Assembly: GCA_028456385.1 (NCBI GenBank)
Contig: JALNQF010000043.1
Span: 62,001 to 126,000, forward strand
Length of the DNA stretch: 64,000 nt
Direction of reading: 5' to 3'
From: Ophiosphaerella korrae
Taxonomy: Eukaryota > Ascomycota > Dothideomycetes > Pleosporales > Phaeosphaeriaceae
Part shown: positions 35,281 through 46,188 of the stretch, piece after piece
How positions within the stretch are numbered: the first letter of the stretch is position 1
Layout of the letters: each line of letters opens with the position of its first letter
Notes under the pieces: generated by a model
What the model saw: the letters and a program-made list of their open reading frames with translations, nothing else
Told to the model about the DNA's origin: nothing
Databases searched by the model: none
Translations under genes and position numbers: made by a program

Positions 35281-36645
35281 GGGTGCGGCTTATCTGCATG
35301 TCTAGATCTAAGGGTTTGCGAGCGCTGGCTCGATAATAAGGGGCCTGTTCATTAGGGCTGAACTTTAATATGCATTGCGCAGTCCCACTACGGGGAGCTT
35401 TGGTTCTGGTTATGCTGTATTGTCTCCGCGCGAGATTGAGCGTTGGGTGAAAATGACGAACCCCCTTTGGCTCCATCCGTCAGATTAATCATCACAATCT
35501 GTGCGGAAAGTGCCTTTCCATTCGAGAGACCAGCGTCTGTATCTGCACTCGAGCAACATGATCTTTGTACCTGAATAGCCAGGCATCAAGCATGAGCGGT
35601 GTTCATATGCCCCGCATGTGCAGCACGGCAGGCTCAGGCTATCAGCGAACGGTGAATGATGAGCTTTCTGCATTTACAAAAAAAGCTTCAAGTGCGTAGG
35701 AGACGATATTCAAGATATATGGATTACGAGCTCTCTTATTGCATTGGTGGATTTAGTTATGAATAATAAAATCACGACCTTGGCTAATTTCCACGTTTAT
35801 GTGGAAAAAAAAAAAAAAAAATGAAAAAAAAAACTCTCGTCTTAAGAACGATATATTGCCATAGCCGACTTTGTTACCATCACCGACTTGACTTATGACA
35901 AGGAAAATATGCAATGTACTTGCATACAATAGCGAACGTAAAGATTGCAATCAAAGTCATGTTGTAAGAAAGCATCTCTGCACCACTGCGCCAGAAAAAA
36001 ACCCAGAAAAGGTATAAACAATCCGTTAACGTTGATTGGTAGGTGTAGAACAGTATATATGCGCTGTAGCCACAACAGTCTTAGACATGTAAGCACCACA
36101 TCCTCACATTTAAAGCGGCCGACTAGAAGAGGTGTATTTCCCAAGATTTACATACCAAACAACAGGTATAACGTGTTGGAAATGAAGAAATGTGCAATTA
36201 GAGATGAGAAAAGTGACTTGGAAGTTCATTTTCTACGTCTAACGTAGTTGAATAGTAATATTCACTTGGTTCAAATTTCCCAAAGTTTACGTCTTGAGCG
36301 GCGTGTCTTCGAAGATAGAATATTTGCTTCTGTATGGAAGACTATGGACTTGTCTTGATCCGACTTTTACATGGAATCAAAACTCTGTATTGTGGAGATA
36401 GACACAGACACCAACTCGTCAAGTAGTTACTCAACCCCAGGTATTCAATTCATCTCACTGACTGCGGGTCGGCACCTACGCCCTACTTCTACGTGCATCT
36501 CCTAGTATGCCACAATATATATATATATATATTTAAAAAAAAAAAAAAAAAAAAAAAAACGCTCTACAGGTCTAAAATTAAATATCACACACACCAAACC
36601 CCATGCACCAAACTCAGAATAATCACACCGCCCCTCCCCAACCCC
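35281..36645. other. Intergenic, 1.37 kb, with A-tracts
   Basis: No gene seen. It contains two A-runs near 35804-35831 and a TATATA run followed by about 23 A at 36517-36559. The last 80 bases are the 3' flank of the hydrolase gene. Confidence 0.5.
36517..36559. repeat. (TA)n followed by poly-A tract
   Basis: ATATATATATAT, then TTT and about 23 A. It lies downstream of the convergent ends of the HET and hydrolase genes. It could be the 3' tail of an old retroposed sequence, but no such sequence is readable on either side. Confidence 0.8.
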
Positions 36646-37788
36646 CTACTGCCATCCCCTCATCCACCCATAAACCCTCTCCCACACCTCCCCACTATTC
36701 CTCTCCATAAAAAACATATGCCCGTTCCCCCCAACACCAACCTTCCCCAGCTCCAAATGACTCGCCCTCTCACACCCGGCCTGCCTCAAGAACGCCACCG
36801 TGCAATAATCATACGGCGCATGATAACTCGCTTCGCCCGTCACAACGACAATCGGCAGCCGCGCCAAATTGGGAAGCTGTCTTGGCGCCGGGGCCGTTGC
36901 TTGCAGGACACACGGGACAGTAGCATTGTTGTTGCTGGATGCGTTGCGCGGCGGCGGCACCGTCTGCTGGACCAGGTCGACTTGCGGGTTGTTCACGGGC
37001 GGGTCGTAGTTCAGCGGGACATCGGTTAAGCCCCATTGGCGCGCAGCGCGGGCGCTAAAGACGGCTTCTTGGAACGGCGGGCCCGTGGGCTCCAGGAGGA
37101 TGAGGCCCTTTGTGAGCTTGGGGCGCGCGTCGGCAATGAGCAAAGGCATTAGGCCGCCCTGGCTATGGCCTAGCAGCCAGGCTGGTGTGCCGATGCGGTC
37201 GAGAAGTTGTGCTCCGGCGGATTGCATGGTTTGCTGCTGGTAGGTTGCGTTGGCGATGAATTGGACGTTGGAGGAGTAGAACGTGTCGAAGATGGGGTCG
37301 CCCATGACGCCTGTGCCTGGCCATTGGGTGTGCAGGTCGGCTTGGGGCCATAGTTTGTATTGTTTTGCGGCGGTGAAGCGCTGTTGGATGAGCTCGGCTG
37401 AGTAGGTGGAGGGCGTCAAGGCGCCGGCTTGGGGTGCCCATGCTGAGCGGCCACGGAAGGTTTGGTCTACGATGTAGACCGTGTGTCCGGCATTTAGATA
37501 CAGTGAAGCCCATGACAAACCTCCGTCCGGTTTGTTTAGGAAATTGGTGCCAGTTTGGCCCTGTCCGTGGATGAGGACGATTGGGTTCACTTTGTTGTCG
37601 CGACCAACAGGCGAAAGCTTCTCCACATACATCTGGTCTTGAAATCGGTGCCCACCATTGCCGTCTGGAGCATAACCACCGCCAACGTAAAAGTATGTTC
37701 GAATTGCTGGGGTTTCGTTGGTGGAACAGTGGTCACTTCCTGCTGATACGAGACATGCAAATAAAATAAAGCAATTCAGCAAAAACAT
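36646..37788 (-). CDS. Secreted alpha/beta-hydrolase
   Basis: A single reverse-strand exon of 380 residues starting at ATG 37788. A signal peptide (MFLLNCFILFACLVSAGS) precedes the mature enzyme. Fold landmarks: oxyanion region IVLIHGQGQTG (70-80), nucleophile elbow GHSQGG with Ser209, and a C-terminal His357 in GNGHMFF as likely catalytic base. The acid is probably in the segment after VVVTGEAS (315-321). Several Asn-x-Thr/Ser sites suggest glycosylation. The substrate is unknown; the family contains esterases and lipases acting on small or polymeric esters. The length is usual for extracellular hydrolases of this kind. Confidence 0.88.
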   Translation of the reverse strand: MFLLNCFILFACLVSAGSDHCSTNETPAIRTYFYVGGGYAPDGNGGHRFQDQMYVEKLSPVGRDNKVNPIVLIHGQGQTGTNFLNKPDGGLSWASLYLNAGHTVYIVDQTFRGRSAWAPQAGALTPSTYSAELIQQRFTAAKQYKLWPQADLHTQWPGTGVMGDPIFDTFYSSNVQFIANATYQQQTMQSAGAQLLDRIGTPAWLLGHSQGGLMPLLIADARPKLTKGLILLEPTGPPFQEAVFSARAARQWGLTDVPLNYDPPVNNPQVDLVQQTVPPPRNASSNNNATVPCVLQATAPAPRQLPNLARLPIVVVTGEASYHAPYDYCTVAFLRQAGCERASHLELGKVGVGGNGHMFFMERNSGEVWERVYGWMRGWQ

Positions 37789-38441
37789 GGCGAGGTGAAC
37801 CAATTACTTGGGGGGGAATGCTTCAAAGTGAGGCAGAGGTCTTCCATTTTAGTTGCTATTCCATAGAGAACGCTAGGAGTGAGTGGCGTCCGTTCTTGGA
37901 GTAGGGCCACGAGGTCGAAGTTTCTTCAGTCCTTGGTATCTAGCCTCTTTATGGAATAGGTCTGCATTTGGCCCCAGTTCCTTTGATTTAATCCGAGCTC
38001 GCCCGAAACGAAAAAGCCGCAGTGACATAGTATCTATATGCCTCGGGTAGCTACAGATAGTAATGACATTTATATATAGACATTTCAGACCGCAATTGTC
38101 TCATCGTCTGTTGCACTCTGCCGTCGCGTAATGAGCTAACGATCGTGTGGCGTCGAGGTGATTCTTGGAGTTAGAGGCTTGATAAAATCACGTTGCACAT
38201 AGTTTATTAGACATTGTGTTCGTGATATGTAGTTCAACTTTTTACTATACTCTTCACTAGAAAATAAACGTCAATGCACCCTCATCCCACATCTTGTCAT
38301 TGTCAAGATGCTGCTTTCCTTATACGAGCTATATAATTCTTCTTAACAAAGTAAACTCATAATATTGCAGCATCTCCATAATTTCATGCATTGATCAAAT
38401 CCCATGTTCTTCCACGGCTGTCTCCAATCTTTCGCCCATGC
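37789..38441. other. Intergenic, 0.65 kb
   Basis: Promoter side of the hydrolase gene and downstream flank of the rhodopsin-type relic. AT-rich from 38160 to 38400. No gene seen. Confidence 0.5.
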
Positions 38442-39690
38442 TTACCGTTCCGACTTTTTGCTCAATCTTTCAACATCGCTATCACCATCACGTATTGATA
38501 TCGCAACAGTCTTCATGATGGTCCCATCCTGGCTGTGACCCTGTTGATTTTCCGCAGCCACAGTTGTCTGGCAATGCGTACGCAGCATCAACTCCTCATC
38601 ATCGAGTGCCTTGGACGGTCCGGCGCTCTCTATAGTACGCCCATTGGAGAAGTTGCCTTGCTCGCGAGCTCTCTGCATAAGTGCCGCCCCGCCCGTTCCT
38701 CCGCCAACGATTCCACGCGCCGTAAAGCGTGAGCGTGTTGACGACAATGGAGGCCGTCAAGAGCTCCGTGCCAGCACATGTTTGTTCGATTTGCTTGTAT
38801 AGCCGAATTTTTGGAATTGATAGGTAGACGAATGGCTGTGATGGCAATGATAAAAAGTCCAAGCAGGTACAAGATGTAAAGCCGCAATTTGATACGCCGG
38901 GGCGTCTTCAAAGAGATGAGCACGGGAATCGGGAGAGCCAGGAGCATTGCATCGGTCACCTGATTTCACTGTCATGTTAGAATGCGTTGAGAGTCAAGGC
39001 CATGTGCAAAATCGCCCTGGTGAAAAGGCAGTCAAGACACTTACAGTATTCAACACGCCTAGTGTTATCAGCTGGGCCTGTGCCTACACGCAATTTGCCT
39101 AGACAGTATCAGCACCGGGAAATCGGTAAAGAAGAAACGCTTACCAGGAGCGGGAATAACTTGCCAGTATAAATGAAACGGATCACACTCTGTGAAACCG
39201 ACAATCTGCGCAGCAACATATGACACTAGGAATACACCTCCGTATGACCAGAGGATATAGCGACTACGTTTCTCGTTTGGGTGGAACGTTCGGATGAAAA
39301 AGTGAAGGAGAGCTAGTTTCTGCAGCCAAAGACTGAACACACTCAGTGAGGGTAGAAAAAAAAAAGGCAAAGACGTTAAACCAACATACTATGAATTGTA
39401 GGTAGGACGATTAGCAATTACGAGCTTGCTAGCTACCGTCCGACGATGTATTTCCTTGGGGATCTATTTGATCCGAGCCCAAAGTGCGGGAGAGAGGTTG
39501 TTGGAGCCCCATGCGGGAACGATATGTGTGATAGCCTCGCGTGCAGATGCACATAGTATAGCAGCGATGGTACAATAGTCGCCCAACATTGAACCTGTGG
39601 GACATGGCATGCCGGCAAATCAGACGGGGGCCCATGATGGCCACGGCCAATGAGGAAAAAAAGGTGGTGGATGACCAAGGCTATGCTGGC
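38442..39690 (-). pseudogene. Broken fungal rhodopsin-type (SAT4/PTH11-like) membrane protein gene
   Basis: On the reverse strand the pieces of a seven-helix fungal rhodopsin-domain protein follow in order but not in one frame. Recognised parts: GPRLICRHAMSHRFNV; GDYCTIAAILCASAREAITH; EIHRRTVASKLVIANRPTYNSY joined by a normal 57-nt intron (39389-39333) to LWLQKLALLHFFIRTF; AQAQLITLGVLNT joined by an intron to VTDAMLLALPIPVLI; TELLTASIVVNTLTLYGAW; and a hydrophilic tail ending KTVAISIRDGDSDVERL. Two in-frame TAG codons (39466-39464 and 39086-39084) stand where Gln would fit. One-base shifts are needed near 39582, 39093, 38783 and 38690. The introns have kept proper ends, so the gene was once functional. 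Sequencing error in base runs could explain some shifts but not the two stops. Confidence 0.75.
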
Positions 39691-40535
39691 CATTTTTCGG
39701 ATACATGGAGACGGCGTTTCATGCATTGCAGGCATTGTGTGACTTTTACGCATCTTGGGAATGCTTAGGTGGGTTGATTGATTTATCTCAGGAGTGCGTG
39801 TGGGCGTATGTGGGCTGAATCTGCCCTGGGCGCTGCTTCGCGAATTAAGAGAATGGATTGCATATTTAGGAAGTAGTATCTTGAGGTCTGTCGCTATAGT
39901 TCTACTGTTGGCACCAAGGACAGTGATCTTTCTTAAACTAACTAGAAAGGCTACCGCCAAGACGGAGAGATCTCCGAATAATAGGTATGCTGCTGCTATG
40001 GCGGAGAGCGTTCCGAGAGGGCTGTAGTTGTAAGATTTGAAGGCCAATCAAAAGATACAAAAGGCGAGCGAGTATGAATTTATACGAGAGATACCGTACT
40101 GCTTAGGAGGAAGGTTCATGGCGCCAATGTATCAAGTTACTAGCAATCCGTTCCCGCGGGTTTGACTCACCCACACCTCTTTGATTGGCCTAAGTAACCA
40201 AAGGCGATCTCGAACAAGGCTAGCTGGACACAAGTAAATCTGGGGGTTTGGATATTAGAAGCCACAGGAACTAGAAAGCTTCCATATAACAAGAATGGAC
40301 TTGAGGAAAGTTTTAACTGAAGTTGATAGGCCCACTAAGCGTAGGTGGAGGGAGATAAGGTAAAGTGGGATCGAGTTTAAACACAGACGGAGAGATAACA
40401 AGGGGGGGGGGGGAGCTGAGGAAAAGGAAGAATGTTGAACAAGAGAGTTAAAGAAAGAGAAGTAAGAAACATAACTATAAAGCAAGCATTGCTTGCCACT
40501 TGTCATATGTCAGTACTCTTGAAAGAGAGCCAACC
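39691..40535. other. Flank of the broken rhodopsin-type gene
   Basis: On the reverse strand a hydrophobic stretch AIAAAYLLFGDLSVLAVAFL (about 40000-39940) may be the relic of a first helix or leader, but it cannot be joined to the pseudogene. A run of 12 G lies at 40402-40413. Otherwise nothing was seen. Confidence 0.35.
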
Positions 40536-41498
40536 CTAATTGGTTATATTTTCCTTCTCTTTTTTACAAACCATACACTGTTGCAAAAGGTTCCCACAAA
40601 ACTCCCTAACTGACATATCCGGCCCTCCATCCCTGACAACGGCATGCCCCTTCCCACAACACCACATCCACCCCTCATCATCCCTCTTCAAAAAGTTCTC
40701 GCCCGTCGGCCACGCTTCCAGCGCAAAGGTAATGCGGTCCAAGCGAGGCCCTACGGCGCCGAGATCAGACAAATGGGTGCCCAGGTCCTTGAAGGATTGG
40801 CAGGCGTGGTACCAGATCCAGAGCGGGTTCCAGAGCGGATGGCCGATGGCTTTGACTTTGAGTGTGAGGTGCGAGATGTTGGTGAGGGAAGAGAGTTCGT
40901 GGCGGAGGTGGCGGGCGAGGGGCCAGGTGGAGGAGACCATATTCCGGGGGTCGGAGACGCCAAGCATGTCTGAGGTAGTTACGAGGGTGATGTTGCAGGA
41001 GCGAAGTTGTTTGAGGGTGGAGGTGGGCATGAAGATGAGGGGTCCTGTTGGAGATGTGCAGTCTTGGGGTTGAGGGGAAATGGTGAGGTCGAACGTGGCA
41101 CGTTTGCAGAGAAGGTCCATGTATTCTTTGAAGATTTGTTTGTTGGTGAGCATCATCCAGTTGCTGGGTTTGGGGCGGCGTGGGGGAGGGGCGGATAGCC
41201 ACTTTGAAGGTCGTATCCAATCCATTTTGGAGGTTGGTTCCGAGGTTACTGAGGGCGGAGGATATGCTGGGTTTTCGATGAGGTTGCTGTAGACCATGTC
41301 GCGGAGCTCCTGGGGTAGTTCTAGGAATGGAAAGGGTTTCCTCCTCGGTTTCTTGTATGTTATGGCGGCATAAAATAGTAGCGGGAGGAGTAGAGCGGCG
41401 GAGGTGGCGAGAAAGGCATGATTAGAAGGTCGGAATGCAGAATCCCAGAGAGCGGGCAATCTGCTATTCAGACTTGCAGCTGTAGACTTGATTGCCAT
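40536..41498 (-). CDS. F-box-like protein with N-terminal membrane segment
   Basis: A single reverse-strand exon of 320 residues from ATG 41498 (MAIKSTAASLNSRLPALW). A hydrophobic segment FLATSAALLLPLLFYAAI (about residues 33-50) is followed by basic KKPRRK and then FPFLELPQELRDMVYSNLIE, the usual opening of fungal F-box or 2EXR-type domains. The remaining 220 residues resemble the variable part of such proteins (for example HLTLKVKAIGHPLW and a Cys-containing tail WMWCCGKGH). It may be an adaptor for ubiquitin ligases or simply a protein-binding module; the target is unknown. An in-frame upstream extension to 41630 lacks an ATG. Confidence 0.75.
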   Translation of the reverse strand: MAIKSTAASLNSRLPALWDSAFRPSNHAFLATSAALLLPLLFYAAITYKKPRRKPFPFLELPQELRDMVYSNLIENPAYPPPSVTSEPTSKMDWIRPSKWLSAPPPRRPKPSNWMMLTNKQIFKEYMDLLCKRATFDLTISPQPQDCTSPTGPLIFMPTSTLKQLRSCNITLVTTSDMLGVSDPRNMVSSTWPLARHLRHELSSLTNISHLTLKVKAIGHPLWNPLWIWYHACQSFKDLGTHLSDLGAVGPRLDRITFALEAWPTGENFLKRDDEGWMWCCGKGHAVVRDGGPDMSVREFCGNLLQQCMVCKKEKENITN

Positions 41499-42461
41499 CG
41501 CGCGTTGACCGTAGTGGAAGCCCACAAGCAACAGAAACTCGACAAAATATGCGCAAAGTGCCAAATGAAGGAATCGAAGAGAAAGGCTGTCAGCAAGCAA
41601 GTTGAAAGAAAAGCGCAGCTGGAAAATCAAGTCAATAACTGGTGCCTTGCGCTCTCTGGAAAGGGCAGTCTGAAACGAATCATCAATCAGCCTTCACCAA
41701 CCAGGTGATAGCATAGCCGAGCGCCACCACGCACCGCCACTGCGACGGGGCGTCAACCAACGGACGTCTCGTGTTTCCGTGTTGCAGTGACTAGGCTCAT
41801 TGCTTTTGTTGGGTGAGGTGAGTGCCTGAGGAGTGCCTGAGGTGTGCCTGGGGCGCGCCACGCTTAGGGGGCGAGCTTGGGCTGTGCGCTTGATGTCATT
41901 TTGGTGTGCCCCTCCCGTGACCAAGCGGGCGTAACACGTAGTATCATTGCAGGTGAGGGGATGAGGACAGGCTGGCTGGGTGACGGTAGGTTAGGAGTGG
42001 TGGAGCGGTGGAGTGATGGTCAAGGTACTGGTTCTGGTACCCGGGCTAGTTCGAGGCCTAGTCAGCACCACTCCTTCCCGACTCGGATGATTGAAGGAGG
42101 CATGACAGGGGCACTATTTCACGTATCTGATGTCGGCTGCTAGTCTCCAACTTCTTCTTGAACATGCACAATAGAGCCGAGCATCGAGCAGAATCCAGCA
42201 ATCATAGCAGTAAGTGTGTTTGGTTCATTGTGGGCTGTGCTAGGCTACGGTATATGGTACTTGCTCCTCTCGCCTGTGGCCCTGGGCCAGTGCCCGTCCT
42301 GTCGCCCTGCTTGGCATGTGAATTGATGTCGTGGGCATCATGCCGTGGCCAGGCTCTTCCGACTGCGTCATATGCAGGCCTGCTCTTCTTCGTCTTGGGC
42401 CGTTACCTGGCTGACGGTGCAATGTCGGTATAGTGTGTAGAGGCTATTTTATCCATTGCTC
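41499..42461. other. Intergenic, 0.96 kb
   Basis: No gene seen. It contains a short threefold tandem repeat of GTGCCTGAG(G/GA) near 41821-41851. Probable promoter of the F-box-like gene on one side and 3' flank of LSM7 on the other. Confidence 0.5.
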
Positions 42462-43013
42462 TCACTCTTCCTCCTCTGCCTGGACGAAGGGGTTGGCGAT
42501 CTCCTCGCTGCCATCAACGGGCGAAATGACGACGAGGAGGGTGCCGCGGGCGACTATCAGGCCGAGCTTGCGGTATGCAATGTTGCCCTCGTCGTCTACA
42601 GCACCGTCAGTCGAGCGGGCCAGGGGCGAGGGGGGACGGCTCACCTGTCAAAGCCTCCCTGACGTCATCGAGCACCAGATTCATGAGCTGGTCGAAGCCC
42701 TTGAGCGTGCCAACGACTGGACGCGGTCAGTATGCATCATGCATCGCTCCTTCGCTGCGTCCGGCGCAGAGCCAAACAGGACAGCAAAACAAGCAAACAC
42801 GGCTGGCGGCTTACCTTCGCGGCCGCCGCTGAACTTGACGGTGATGCGCTTATCCATGTACTTGGTGAGGTCGAGGATGTTTTCTTTCTTGGGCCGCTCA
42901 GTCTGGCCGCCTGCACCTCCGCCATGGCCTCCCCGGCCTCCACCCCCCCTGCCGCCGCGGTCGCCCCCCCTTCCTCCTCCACGCGCGCCACGGAAAGCGC
43001 CTCGTTCAGACAT
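42462..43013 (-). CDS. LSM7: U6 snRNA-associated Sm-like protein LSm7
   Basis: Reverse-strand exons 43013-42815, 42716-42645 and 42595-42462 give 134 residues. Introns are 98 nt (GTAAGC...TCCAG) and 49 nt (GTGAGC...TGTAG). A Gly/Arg-rich N-terminus of about 35 residues (RGG-type) precedes the Sm fold: Sm1 with ILDLTKYMDKRITVKFSGG then REVVGTLKGFDQLMNLVLDD, and Sm2 with LGLIVARGTLLVVISP. LKGFDQLMNLVLD is the LSm7 signature. LSm7 is a subunit of the LSm2-8 ring on U6 snRNA in the nucleus and of the LSm1-7 ring in cytoplasmic mRNA decay. It is divergent from the next gene, with 882 bases between starts. Confidence 0.95.
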
Positions 43014-43895
43014 GTGGTAAGCTCAGGAGTACGGGTGCGCGGTGGTGTTGGGTGTGACTGTGACGTGCGGCAAGCAAGCTCAGACGGAGCTCAGAGGCTA
43101 GAGCTCTCTCGCATGGCCCCGCGCCAGGGTTCCGCCAGTCACGTGGCCGCTCTCGCCGGCCGCTGCCCCCCGTCGGTGCGGTGCTGCAGACTGCAGGGCC
43201 CGCAATTCCGCCGTCGAGGATGAAACTCCGCTTCGAGGACGGCCCTGACCAACTGCCGCCAGCCAGCCACCACCCAGCACACCACCACGCGTCCTGCGGC
43301 ATTTTCACCCTCGCCGTCCACCTCCCGGCCCCCTTGCGGCATGCCATGAGCGCACACCCCTCGGCCCTCCCTGGGCACGGCAAGCCAGCCTGGCCCAGCG
43401 CGGCCAATGCCCTATCGCCATGTCAGGCCGGCACACGCTCGCCGCGAGAGCAGCGGCACGAGGGGAGCCCAGACCGTCTCCGCCTGGCGGGAGGCCCATG
43501 GCTGCCGCGCACTGATTGGTTTCCGCCCGGGCCACTAGGCTTATTTCCGTTTGCCCACCCTCCTCGCCCCAAGCGCCTGTCCTCCGCGCCGCCGGGCTTC
43601 TTCTGCCACCGAGCCGTCTAGCCACGAGCCTGTCGTCTCCCTCCTGCTTGTCTGCCCTCGCCCTCTGCTCTCTGCTTCTCTCTCCACTTCCCTCTCCGCA
43701 GTGCCCCCCCCCCCCCCAGCATGGCGCTCTAGCACGACGCCCTCTGCCGTGCCGTGTGTGTGCCCTCTGCGCTGGCTGGCTGCGAGCTAGCGTGTCCAGC
43801 GCCCACCCATTCCCATTCCACCCTCGTAACTGCCGCCCGCTCCGTCATCCGCCTCAACCACTGCCCTGTTGGCTCCGCGCTCGTCCTCCTCCACC
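43014..43895. promoter_or_regulatory. Bidirectional promoter region
   Basis: The 882 bases between the divergent starts of LSM7 and the zinc-cluster gene are GC- and CT-rich, with a run of 14 C at 43704-43717. No TATA box stands out. It must hold both promoters; individual sites cannot be assigned by eye. Confidence 0.5.
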
Positions 43896-45763
43896 ATGTC
43901 CACCCTCGACCCTCACCCGCCGAGTGAGCGCACCATGGCCTCTCAGCACCATGCGCCTGCTTCCCACACTGACCTGAAGCGCAAGAGGAGCCTGTCGCAT
44001 GATCTGCATCAACCTTCGGGTCCCCTGCCCAAGTCCGCCAAGACACACAACCACCTGCAGATCAACTATCTGGCAAGACAGCTCGACGACGATCTGCCCC
44101 TCATCACCAACGACGACACCCTGCCCAACATCTTGTCGCTGCTTGGCGACTATCAGGGCGTGCTGGACCGCCATGAGAGCATGGCCTGCAACCTCGGCGC
44201 AAGACCGCTGGGGCCCATTCTGATCAAGCGCTTCGAGCGCCTCTTCGACGGTCCGCCTCGCGTGCTCAAAAGCCACGGTAAAGACGGCACCACCGTGACC
44301 TGGCTGGACGTAGTCGAGTTTGCGCGCAACAAATCTGAGCAGTTTCAGCTGGGCCAGATGAGCGAAGGGGTCCGTGTCTGCCAGTTCTACACCAAACAAT
44401 GTCGCGTCCAGATTTCAGAAGAAGATTTTGTGCTCATCTCGTCTGGCATTCCGCAGAAGATGATTCCACCGCAGCCCATCATTGAGGATGAAGAGAAGGA
44501 ATTGGGCACGATTGACATCTTGGAGAAGAATCTCGGCCAGATATGTCAATTGGCCGACCAGGGTGAGTTTGACATTTTTACGCACATCAAGACGAGCAAA
44601 GAACTCATGTTTTGTCTCCCCCGGAAAATGTGCGTACCAATCTTGAAGTAGCCAACTAACTTGAATCAGTCGCCGCCCGTACACGACAGCTGAACCATAG
44701 ACTCAAGGGGCGCAGACAAGCTATTCTCGACCGCCGGGCGAACGCAACGTCTGCAGCACCTGCTCGCCCTGCTAGCCCTTCGAATGTTGCACTCATGAAC
44801 GGGAGTAATGCTCAGCCCAGTGCACCGCAGCCACAAACGACCCAAGCATCGCCTAGTGGCTTCGTTGCAGTCAACGCGCGGCCTCACCACGAGGCAAATG
44901 GGAATGGCAACAGCATTTCATCAACCACTCGCCATGAATTGCTCTCAAAGTTTCACACTCTGAACGAGAGACGGCCCTCGTCTCAACCGCCACATGGCTC
45001 TGCAGAGCCTAGACGACCATCGATATCTGGGCATGGTATCCCACATCCCTCTACGCCATCAACGAATGCTTCAAGGGCTCCACCCAAACCCACAGAGCTT
45101 CCCCAGCAAAATCTGTCAAGACCGTCACACATGAATGAATCGGAGCTACACTCTATGATGAACTCACCTGTGCCCATTCCCAACACCCCCTCTAGTCTCC
45201 TCCCTGCGGCTAGTCAACGCAACAGCCAACCCCAAGAAAAGGACGACGGCGGCCCCTTCAAAGTCGAAATGGTCCACAGAATGGAAGCCCTCTCCAAAGG
45301 TGAACGCATCCTCCCCCCCTGCGACCGCTGCCGCCGCCTGCACATGGACTGCCTCAAGAACCTCACCGCCTGCATGGGCTGCACCAAAAAGCACGCAAAG
45401 TGCTCCTGGAAAGAAGTCCGCGAAACCGAACTCCGCGGCTCCTTTGCCCTACCTCCAGGCTCCACCAGCACCATGCACAGCGAAACCTCGGACCACGACT
45501 CCCCCGACCCCGCCTCCGACGCTTCCCCTGTCCTCAGCCCTCCAACGCACCTCCCGCATATCAACGTCCCGGACGACAACCACCGCCAACTTCTTCTTCC
45601 GCACTACGATATCCCGCATGCCACGGGCATATTACCCCGGGCGGAGAATCCCGAGCGCGATCGCAGAGACGACGTGCAGATGCAGGATGCGTCGCATAGT
45701 GCGAATCAGAGGCTTGGAGGCGAGGCGGGCGCGAGCGAGTACCATCAGGCCATGGTCGCCTAG
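43896..45763 (+). CDS. Protein with conserved helical N-terminal region and C-terminal C6 zinc cluster
   Basis: Exons 43896-44562 and 44670-45763, with a 107-nt intron (GTGAGT...ACTAAC...AATCAG), give 586 residues. After a Ser/Pro-rich leader with a basic patch (DLKRKRSLSHD), residues 60-250 form a charged region (LPLITNDDTLPNILSLLGDY; ARNKSEQFQLGQMSEGVRV) that continues over the splice junction as VAARTRQLNHRLKGRRQAIL. A Ser/Pro-rich linker follows. Near residue 440 the spacing C-x2-C-x6-C-x6-C-x2-C-x6-C (CDRCRRLHMDC, then CMGCTKKHAKC) fits a fungal Zn(II)2Cys6 cluster, unusually placed towards the C-terminus. A nuclear, DNA-binding role is likely; target genes are unknown. Confidence 0.85.
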
Positions 45764-46188
45764 GAGCGCGAGATCTAGCGTGCGCAGGAGTGAAGTGCTG
45801 TGTTGGCTTGTTTCTCAAGGGTTGCGTTGATACCACCAATACCCACCCCGTTTGCTTTCGTCGTATGTTTGTGCCTATGTTTGTATTTTAGCTGAATGCA
45901 GTTTGTTGAAGTGGTTCAGGCATTGTTTTGTTTTGCGATGTTTTTGGTGCATGTAGATGGGCTATGGGAGGTGTGTGAAGGGAGGGGATGGGTGAATATG
46001 GGCCTGAACGGATTGGTCGGACTGGGGACTGCAATGCAATGCGACATATCACGTTATGTGCTCATTACTTGCGTATGTACTGTGCTGCTGTTGAGAAACC
46101 CGGCCCACTAACCCGGGGAATAAAAAGCGCCGGTTTTATAAAGGAAATTGATCCCCAAAATTACCAAGATGAGACGAATACAGATATT
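45764..46188. other. Convergent 3' spacer, 0.43 kb
   Basis: Lies between the 3' ends of the zinc-cluster gene and the glycine-zipper gene. T-rich near 45840-45960. It probably holds both 3' untranslated regions; no other feature. Confidence 0.5.

Noticed and set aside
36517..36559. (TA)n plus poly-A as the tail of a LINE or retroposed gene
   Set aside because: No reverse transcriptase, processed gene or target duplication can be read on either side.
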